A stretch of DNA of 64,000 bases. Origin: Prinsepia uniflora (lineage: Eukaryota; Streptophyta; Magnoliopsida; Rosales; Rosaceae). Below the pieces are notes generated by a model, which was not told the origin of the DNA, ran no database searches, and saw only the letters and a program-made list of their open reading frames with translations. Position 1 is the first letter of the stretch. Each line of letters begins with the position of its first letter. The translations under genes were made by a program, and so were the position numbers. Shown here in pieces: positions 55,927 to 64,000 of the stretch. The stretch lies in NCBI GenBank assembly GCA_032719365.1, contig CM064862.1, forward strand, positions 55,829,840-55,893,839, given 5' to 3'.

Positions 55927-57591
55927 GGTTACAGTGCACGGCCGAGAGAGAAAAAAGAAAAACTGAATGAAAGGAACCAGATAAGAGATGGAGAAAGAAA
56001 AAAAAGGAAAAAGAGAAGAGGAAGAGAACAGAGAGAGAAGAAGAGTGATAAAGGTCTCTATTCTAGGAACCCAACAAGAATCCGAGAAGGATTTTTGGGT
56101 CTAGGGTTTTCCAACCCAGTTCCGACCAGAAACCATGAAAACTAGTCCACAAATAGTTTCCTTAAGTCCCTACGATCATAACAAGCTACTAAGGTGAGGA
56201 TTTGGACGTTGGGATCACCCAGAAACTAAGGGGTGCGGGTCAACTGTGAAAGAGAGGTTTGGGCAACAGTTTTGGGTATGTTTCTTTGTGTTTTGATTGT
56301 ATAGATCCTTTCATAATCTAGATTAGAACGTGTTGGTTGAAGTAGAATTGAAAAAGAATTCAAAATGAAGGAGAATTGGTTGGGTCAATTCGCGAGTCAA
56401 CATACAAGTTTTGCAGAAAAAACGGGTTTGTGACCCAAGGTTGAAGAAGGAGAATAGTGGCTAGTGCACACCATGAACAATGCCTTTGGACGGCGCATGG
56501 AGGCACGTGCTACCTCATCTAGGCATGCTTCCAATACAAAAGTTATAGTATTTGATGTTACGAGTCCAACGATACAATTTTCGTGGCGATCAGATATCCT
56601 CTCGGGGTTGTTTTGGTTATTCGAAGGTTTAGGGTTCGTTTTAAATCCGTTTAAAAATCCCGAAAAATTATGGGATTAAAACAGAAGATTTGAGGGATGG
56701 TTAATGACCTTTGGATGTGAGTTTTGGCAGGTTCTAAGATTCGCAGGAAATTACGGAAATACATGCAAAGCAGAATTCAGTTATATGGACGGTGTGTGAG
56801 TGGACTTTCTTTCCCTTACACTATTATGCATGCATACTTATATTTTTTGAATGGTTTTCTATGTAATTTTGATGATATTGGAGTGATTGTAGTTTTATAT
56901 GAATTTTGAAGATTTTATGAATATTTTATTTCGTATTTTTTGAGGTTTTTTCGTAAATTTCATTTTGATTCCCGATTCGAATGTGGTTTTGGGATTTGGT
57001 ATGACTTTTGATTTGAAAAGTGATAATGTTGGAATGTTGATGGTTTTCTATGTTTTGGCAGGGTTTTCAGAAGTCTTTGATGACACGTTTTACGAGACTT
57101 TCTTAATTTTATATTTCTAAGTTTCGTTTTTAATTATGGATTTTGGCTGAACTAGGTTTGAACATTGGAATAACGTGATTTTGGAGTCTTTATGGTTCCT
57201 TATGATTTTCAGATGATTTTTATAAAAAATTCTTTTTGTGCACGTTTTACGAAAATTATGATAATTATAGTTTTGCACTTAGGCTCGGGTTTCCAAAACA
57301 TGATTTTGATTATGGTTTTGGTATATGATATGACATGTGATATGAGTATGTGTTATTGGTTTTGATGAAGTAAACTGCGGTGATGATTGTGATTTGAGTT
57401 TGATCGATTATATGTGTTATGATGCTTGTTAATCAATTAGTCTAAGAAGTTGAGCCTAGGGCTCCGAATCCTAAGGCTTATATTGTTGTCGCAACTTCGA
57501 CGTCTAGCTCGGGGCTTTGAATCCTGAGTCGGGTTTCAATCGAACATCGAGTAGGGGGCTCCAAATCCTGAATGGGTAAATGTGTGATGGC

Positions 57592-59080
57592 CAATGTTTA
57601 AAATGGCGGCCTAGGCGCTGGGTGGAGCGGTGCGGCCACAGATAAGGCTTAGGTGGCAGCTATACGTGGCTTAGGGATTCCATGAATCCTATGTGGCCTG
57701 AGCGGTGTCTGGGCGCTCCTGAACGCATTGCGCAGCCTAGGTGGCTGGGCAGCAGAGAGGTAGGCGGCTGGGCATTTTTTTGGAATTAAAAAAAAATGAA
57801 TTCCACTCCTAACGTATTTTACTTTCCCGAACGAAACTTCAAAATACCCAAATCAGATTCAAACCCAATTGTAATATCATACACATGCTCATAAGTATCA
57901 TAAAACTACACCTAAAGCCAATCGAAAAATCATAACACTAGACCCAAATCAAAACGCTACACCACAACACAATCGAAAAATCACAACATTACACCGAAAC
58001 CCAATCGAAAAATCATAACATTACACCCATATCATACTCAAAAAATCTAAATTGAACCCTACCATTGTGAATCGCCTCTGTCGTCCATCCTCGTGACTTG
58101 GCTTCTGCGCAAATTGAACTCAATTCAACAGAGCAGCATCACATCAGTAGTCAATTCAGTAAAGCATCATCCTCTCCCAGACTCGCGCACTCAAACTCGA
58201 AGTCTGGCCCACTTCGCTGCAGAACAAGAAGTGGAATTGGAACTGAAAACCTCTCTGAAACTGGAACTCCCTTTGATTGGAGACAGAGTCGATGAGAGTC
58301 TTCAATCTTCTTGACTTTGTCGATGATTTTCTGGCCTTCGTCTTTGGGTCGGTGAGGAAAGGAATTGTTGTAACGTGGTGTGGTGTGGTGTGGTGTGGTC
58401 CGTGTGGAATCGATGAGGAAAGGAATTGAGGAAAGAAACTGCCGAACTAGTGTGGTTGTGAAGCAGCAGCAGTAGCCTTGTAAGTAACTGACTCAATTGA
58501 CTAGATGCTACTCTACCAAATTGACTCCATTGACGTAAACAACTACGAATTTCTTCTGAAAGATGGTACCTTTGCTTCTAGAATTAAGAGGAATTTTAGA
58601 TTTCGTTTTCGTGGATATGGGTTTGGGTTTTATGTTTTATACTGGACGGTGGTAGAGTACTACTAAGAATGGAATATTGGGTTGGGTTTTGTATGATATT
58701 GGGTTTGGGTTTGGGTTTGAGTTTACCAAAATAGATTGGGTATTTTCTTGTACTTTCGAAATAGATTGGATTTCCAATTCAGTTTGAATGATTAGAACAA
58801 TCTCATATTTTGTACTTATTGAGTCATTGTAGATCAAATATCAAAATAATAGAAGACATCTCTTTTATCTTTACTCTTTATTCAACCTCTCATCATATTT
58901 AAAATGAATTATATATAATATGTTTATATATATGTAATTACGCAGTACATTATTTATTAACTTTTTTTTTTATTTTAAAAAAAAAAACTGCATAGGTGTT
59001 CGCCTAGGCCCCTCCTAGACGCCTAGGCACTAGGCCCTGACCCACTGCCCTAGGATCGCCTAGTGCCATTTAAAACATTG
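57592..59080. mobile_element. Non-autonomous hAT-type element with GCCTAGGC-rich ends
   Basis: The ends are inverted: CAATGTTTAAAATGGC on the left, GCCATTTAAAACATTG on the right. The flanks are GTGATGGC (57584-57591) and GTGATGGT (59081-59088), an 8-bp duplication with one mismatch, as for hAT transposons. Both subterminal parts (57605-57780 and 58990-59070) are packed with CCTAGGC-like words. The 1489-bp interior has no transposase, a degenerate tandem repeat of AATCGAAAAATCATAACA units (57918-58030), and a (GTGGT)5 repeat (58375-58399). Confidence 0.88.
58375..58399. repeat. (GTGGT)5 microsatellite
   Basis: Five perfect pentanucleotide units inside the hAT-type element. Confidence 0.95.
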
Positions 59081-59947
59081 GTGATGGTCTACTAGGAGTG
59101 CCCTTGTAATGTTGTGATTGATGTTGTACTTGTGCACTGATGTTGGGTTGTTATGCGTGAACTCTGTGGTAATGTTGATTTTGGATTGATTGTGTGTTAC
59201 TGTTGTGCTTTTAGATGAGTAACCTTTCTCGTGATGTGTGTTGATTGGTTGGAATTCTCAGACATCGAGCCTAGGGCTCCGGTTCTTGAGATAGTGTTGT
59301 GATGACTCAGACGTCGAGCTGGGCTCCAGTTCATGAGTGAGTTTGTGGTGTGCCTACCTGCGAGGCAGTGATTGATGTTTGACTTTGTGCATTGAGGATG
59401 GTTTGATAGTGAAATGCATGAATTGGGGTAGACAATGATTATGGTTTGATTATGTGGCATTAATACGTTATGACATGTTAATATTTCATGGTTGAGTTGG
59501 TAATTTCTTTACGGTTGATTTCACGTAATTTAAGAATATAAAATGTGTTTTGTTTTAATTGAAGTGAAATAGCTTTCGCATGCATGCACGTTTTTGGAAA
59601 AAATAGAGGGTACAAGTTGGAAGTTCTCAAATTTTTTTAAACGTTTTTTTTTGTCCATTCACACGTTTCCTTGGTTTTTGTAGCCCTCCAGGGGCGTTGC
59701 ATGGGAATCAAGGCTAGGAAGGCGGAGGTATGAACTAGCGAGAAATACATGTATCCCTTGTCTAACAAGTTCAAGGGTAATGTTGGCACCTTGGGGTTAC
59801 TTGTCAGACGGAAATAGGGCTCGAGAACAATTTTCGAGGTGTCTTGGGTGTTGGGTCCTATCAAAACTTATTTTGACTATTTTCTGTTTAAAATTTCATC
59901 ATGTATAAATTAAAAATTTATGACTTATATTTGTTTATGGATCTAAG

Positions 59948-60136
59948 ATATCTTGGGAACAATAACCTAGGAGAAGAACTACCTGCAAATCTTATCACCC
60001 CCAAAGCCTATTGCACTTTAATTATCACATCATTATCTTTAGATGCCTCATTGATTTAACCTCAGAAAAAACGTGATGTTAAATTTCTTGTGCACTTGTG
60101 GAGATGTCTCGTTCAATCCTATATCTAGGAATTCAG
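59948..60136 (+). pseudogene. LRR-RLK exons after the solo LTR
   Basis: The acceptor CTAAG at 59947 gives YLGNNNLGEELPANLITPK (59949-60005). The split Leu codon formed with the exon ending at 55558 (CT plus A) keeps the frame. A second piece, DVSFNPISRNS (60102-60134), matches the following ALDVSFNPLSGN segment of the family. The bases between them are an intron or damaged sequence. The gypsy 3' LTR begins at 60140, so malectin and kinase exons, if present, lie right of the window. Confidence 0.7.
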
Positions 60137-60139
60137 TAC

Positions 60140-63100
60140 TGGACACGACCCATCCCAATCCCCCCGGGATTAATGCAGGATGTGGACATGCTCCCGTCTG
60201 ACACCACGTGTTAACAAGGGATAACCTCACCTTAAACCACTCGGGGTTGTCCAAAGTATGCCAGGATCAGTGGTGGAGTGCGATGTCTCGGCCTCTGCTA
60301 AAACCCGCATCCGCGATCAACTTGAAGGGTGTTAAAAACCATTAAAAGCTTTGAGTGGACGAAAATAAATAATTTAATAAAACACATTTCAGAAAAGACA
60401 TTTATACCCTTCGCTAAAAGCATGCATGCATTCGAAAACCAGTTAACTCAATCATTTGTTATAAATCAAATCATAGGTTTTCCAAATCCAAACATCTTGA
60501 AAAATGCTTCTCAATAGCCCTGGGCATGGTTCGGTATGATTAGGTATGAAGGTGATACCGGAACTGTACCAAATAATTTTAACCAGTTCGGTACGGGATG
60601 GTATTTCTAAATATAAAATTGATATCGTATCATACCGTACCAATTAGGTTCGGTACGGTTTCGGTTTTGAAGCCAAATTCTTAATTTCAAATATTTATTA
60701 CTTGATTCAATGTCAAAAAACAACATTTTGATAAAATTGAGAAATTAGGACTCTTATTGGGTTACAAATATTGCTCAAAATGTATAGAAAATTCATAACC
60801 TAATCAATCTCAATACATCAACTAAAATTAACAACATTAACTAAAAAACCCTAACAAATTATTAAATCCATCAACTAAAAAATTCTTAAAATACAATTAA
60901 ATCTATCAACCAAATTAGTATACAATTAAATCTATCAATTAAATTAATATACAATTAAATCCATCATTAGCTATTAGATTATTAGGGGTTTTTTATTGTT
61001 GAATTTAATTTAATTTTTAATTAATTAAAAAATTAAAATAGGTTCGGTTTCGGTATGGGACGGTATTCCGTAATATCGAAACCGATCCCGTACCGATTTA
61101 AACTGGTACGGTATCGGTACGGTATCAATCATCCTTTCGGTTTTACTATTCGATTTTTTTCCGATTTGGTATGATACGGGACGGGATGGTTTTGGTATTT
61201 TGGGACAATATGCCCACCCCTACTTCTCAAGGAAAGCCATTTCCTTCCTCAAATCATTAGGGTCTTAGTATAAAATCATAAAATCAACCATGTGGGAACT
61301 CAGCTCAAAACCAAGTATGTGGGTCATAGCCCAAATTCATAAAATACCGTATAACCAGTTCAATGAAAGCATATTTAATCCAATCCTACCTCCAACTCAG
61401 TGAAAATTTCTTCTTAAGCAAAGCCAATTCCTTTCTCAGATCATTTGGGCCTTAGCCCAAAACCATAAAATCAACCATGTGGGAACTCAGCCCAAAACTA
61501 GTCATATGGAACTTAGCCCAAAACCAAGTATGTGGGTCACAGCCCAAATCTAGTAATACAGAAATACCAATACATAAATACCAATCAAGTAAATCATCCT
61601 TGGCATCCCAGATGTCAATATCACTGTCATGAGCTACGCGTGCCCATCGGTCCCAATCCGAGTCTCCCCAAGGTCCACCCAGGTCCCTGACCTTCCTTGA
61701 GGGCGGAGGTTTCAACCTCTAGCAATCCTAATCCTGGACCTCTCTATGGTCTTTCACGTAGAGCGACCCCTCTCAAGCAATGCTCTAACTCCAGTGTCCC
61801 AAACACCTGGAGTGTAATCCACACATAGGATGGTATAGTTTGAAAACCGAAATCAAATCCATTTCAACAGGGTCTCAGCCCGAGATATAATGTCTGTAAA
61901 CCATTTCCACAAGTCCCATTTTCCAAAACCATTTTCAGACCAAATCTCATTAGGGTCTCCAAACCCGAAATCACATTTCATAAACCACAAAGGGAACTCA
62001 TGCCCAATATCATAACCAACTGGGTCTTAAGCCCGATACCGTATCAACTAGGCCTCAAGCCCGTTATCTCATTAAATAAAATGGACTTCAAGTCTGATAG
62101 TTCATAAGTCAAATGGGTCTCAAGCCCGAGTCCATATTCGCAAATCCGAAATAATTTATCATAGAACCATAAACTTAGAAATACGTGCAAATACGTAAAT
62201 TGCCAAAACACCACAAACATATGCACTTAAGGCATCTCAAATCATGTATTTAAAACATATAAAACAGTTATGCATGCATCATATTTAGAAAGCAATGTCC
62301 ACTCACAGACCGCCCTTACTGCGCCTCGATATGCGTGCCATAAGCCTCTCCGGGCTAATGCAACCTCTCCAGGTCATCCTAACCTGTCTAAATCATACCA
62401 ATGGTCTCTAACGAACTCTTATAAGGTCATACCTAAAACCCATGAACAGTCCCAGCCCGGGAACGCATCCCAAACACGCTTCTCGAGGCTTTAAACCTCA
62501 ATTTTACCAACCTAACGATCTCTGATTGACCCGAAACCACTACCATTGGATCCAGATGGTCGAAATCTATGAAATAACACTGGTCTCACCACGAGATTTG
62601 TGCCCACGCGCCCCCAAGTGCCAGTCAATGTTGGTCAAAGTCAACTACTGACGTCAGCAAAGTCAAAGATGGCGTCAGTGGTCAACAATCAATGCTGACG
62701 CCATCTTTGACAAGTCTGACAGGTGTCAACTATGATATTGCCACGTGTTAGCTGCTCACTAGTCCACGTCACTGACATGCTAGTAACACGTGGCAGCACA
62801 TGATTGGGCGACGTCACTGACATGTCAGTGCTGACTAGGCACTGACATGTGACACGTGTCACATTCCTACTGGTCCACCTCTAACACCTATCAAATGATG
62901 ACGTCAGCCTATGATGTCATCATCGTCTTCCACGTTGGGGGTGTTAACCAGAATGGCTGAACCGGGTCGTGCAGACCCCTAACCCTGACCCGGTCCTAAA
63001 ACCTTCAAATCTAGTCCAGTTTCGATCCCTTTTCTACCTACAAGATCGTCCAATCCCGAGCAATCGATTTAACTACTCAAAATCATGAAAAACCAACTAA

Positions 63101-63858
63101 AAACTCACCTCTAAACGATGAACAGTGGTCATGATGTTCCTCCTCCGTTTCCAGCCGTCTTCGACCACCACTGCCTTCGAAACCAGTTCCTACAAAGTCG
63201 TACTGGTCCTAAGAACATATTAGGATCAATCGAAACCTTCAATAGACGTCCAAAACTCATTTTCCAATTTTTGGTTCAAAAACTTGGTTTCGGGTTACCT
63301 GTGTTTTGGGTTTCCTCACGCCGGTCTTTCCATCTCCGTCGTCCCCTCTAACTCTTTGTCACTCTCAATCCCTCACCCTATCTTTGGTCTCAGCAGAAAG
63401 TTCTGGTAGGGGTGCATTTGTATGGGTTTCAGGTGTGACGGAAACAAAGAAGATGAAATATTGGATCCCAAAATATTTGGGGTAATAGGCCAATCAGACT
63501 TGTCACTCATCAATTGGTCCTCCCAGAAATTTGAACCAATCCAATAAAGCTAAATGTACCCTTTTCTTGGTTTGCATGAATAGTTTCGATTCCTTTCTTG
63601 AACCATAACTTTCTCATTCGAAGTCCAATTTTGACGTGCTGCTTGTCTACGGGCTCGTATCGACTCGATCTACATAACGGTCCTCGGCCCACAAGCATTT
63701 GACCTCCCGCGTCAAAAGTCAACTTTTTACCCATTTCCAAGGGTAAAATCGTCATTTTGCGTCATTCGTCCGAAAAATCCTCGACTAATCCCCAATTAAT
63801 CCTGATAATCCTCTATTAGTTCTTAATTAATCTCGTAAACGAGGGACGGGTCGTTACA
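60140..63858 (-). mobile_element. Ty3/gypsy 3' LTR, minus strand, with nested hAT-type element
   Basis: On the minus strand it starts TGTAACGACCCGTCCC (63858) and ends GGTCGTGTCCA (60140); 3.0 kb without the nested element. A polypurine tract lies right of 63858, so this is the 3' LTR and the interior is outside the window. Minus-strand landmarks: donor 63108, acceptor 62384, donor TGTGAGTGGAC 62307-62297, CATGCATG near 62275 and 60425, GAAGGGT 60412-60406 with ACCCTTCA 60330-60323. About ten GGGTCTCAAGCCCG-like mini-palindromes fill 61260-62120. A G-box/ABRE-rich block is at 62700-62900. Confidence 0.92.
60515..61222. mobile_element. Non-autonomous hAT-type (MITE-like) element, TSD CTTCTCAA
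   Basis: Perfect 8-bp duplication CTTCTCAA at 60507-60514 and 61223-61230. The ends are TAGCCCTGGGCATGGTTCGG and, reading inward from the right, TAGGGGTGGGCATATTG, which agree over most of the first 13 bases and fit hAT termini. The 708-bp interior is AT-rich. Both subterminal parts repeat GGTACGGTATCGGT/GTACCGAACC words. No transposase. Confidence 0.93.
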
Positions 63859-64000
63859 ACCTACCCTTCTTAAAATAATTTCGTACTCGAAATTCAAACT
63901 AATTCAAGTCCACATCTAAATTGTGGAAATCCAATCCTGGTTCCAACTCGGGATACTCTCGTGTAAACGTACACGTCCAACTACTAACTAATGTAAATAC
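63859..64000 (-). mobile_element. 3' end of the interior of a minus-strand gypsy element
   Basis: On the minus strand: the gypsy pre-PPT region ending TTTCGAGTACGAAAT, then the polypurine tract AAGAAGGGTAGG, directly before the LTR start at 63858. The remaining bases are too few to call the pol end. Confidence 0.8.

Larger units (their letters stand above)
55570..59863 (+). mobile_element. Solo LTR (Ty3/gypsy) with nested hAT-type element, TSD AAACT
   Basis: Starts TGTAAAAACCCGG and ends GGGTCCTATCA. It is flanked by the perfect duplication AAACT (55565-55569 / 59864-59868). Without the nested element it is about 2.8 kb. Landmarks: donor GTGAGG (56194), acceptor GGCAG (56730), donor GTGAGTGGAC (56796), CATGCATG (56827 and 59580), AGAGGG (59605) with CCCTCC (59684), GTCCATTCAC (59653). 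It lies in an LRR-RLK intron. Confidence 0.94.

Noticed and set aside
58680..58725. Telomere-like repeat
   Set aside because: The repeated word is GGGTTT, not the plant TTTAGGG, and only a few units occur within a hAT-type element.

Overview
This window is plant nuclear DNA, almost certainly from a dicot, and nearly all of it is transposable elements nested inside one another and inside one host gene. The evidence is tRNA-iMet and tRNA-Asp primer-binding sites, Ty3/gypsy and Ty1/copia pol motifs, a CACTA transposon with TNP2, DUF4218 and DUF4216, a 5S-bearing Cassandra TRIM, two hAT-type elements, and exons of a leucine-rich-repeat receptor kinase (LRR-RLK). The sequence does not fix the species.

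Backbone. The host layer is an LRR-RLK gene on the + strand (LRR-VIII / At1g56130-like). Readable exons lie at about 14848-15006, 15110-15240, 55306-55368, 55437-55558, 59948-60020 and 60102-60136. Everything between them is intron plus insertions. Several LRR exons expected between the second and third are not visible, so the gene is probably dead.

1-14812: a minus-strand CACTA element whose far end lies left of the window. Reading right to left: terminal repeat and subterminal hairpin repeats, transposase-associated domain, TNP2, DUF4218, DUF4216, a second block of subterminal-type repeats, then ORF2 (Ptta/En/Spm transposase). TNP2 is split by a solo LTR (6206-12091, TSD TCTTG), which itself holds another solo LTR (6838-9496, TSD CCGTG) and a Cassandra TRIM (9894-10323, TSD GTTAC).

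15514-54914: a composite block. It contains a copia LTR plus gag; a truncated minus-strand gypsy (16547-21306); a fragment of a second copia (21307-22369); and a plus-strand gypsy LTR and internal remnant (22370-37690) that carries an almost complete 10-kb chromovirus (23493-33520, TSD TATCA). After these come an Athila-like element (37691-53072) interrupted by another gypsy element (40778-49640), and the 3' half of a copia with its LTR (53073-54914).

54915-64000: LRR exons; a solo LTR (55570-59863, TSD AAACT) carrying a hAT-type element (57592-59080); more LRR sequence; then the 3' LTR of a minus-strand gypsy (60140-63858) carrying a second hAT-type element (60515-61222, TSD CTTCTCAA).

Most striking observation: the long (2.7-3.2 kb) gypsy LTRs, although strongly diverged, share a gene-like layout. 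Each has a donor-like site, an acceptor-like site preceded by a branch-like TTAGTGAC, a 60-79 nt middle exon, a second donor GTGAGTGGAC, and a CCCTCCAG acceptor. The second donor and the last polypyrimidine tract each have a complementary partner whose pairing is kept by compensatory changes between LTR families. The two helices would cross as a pseudoknot, and between them lie paired CATGCATG palindromes and arrays of mini-hairpins.
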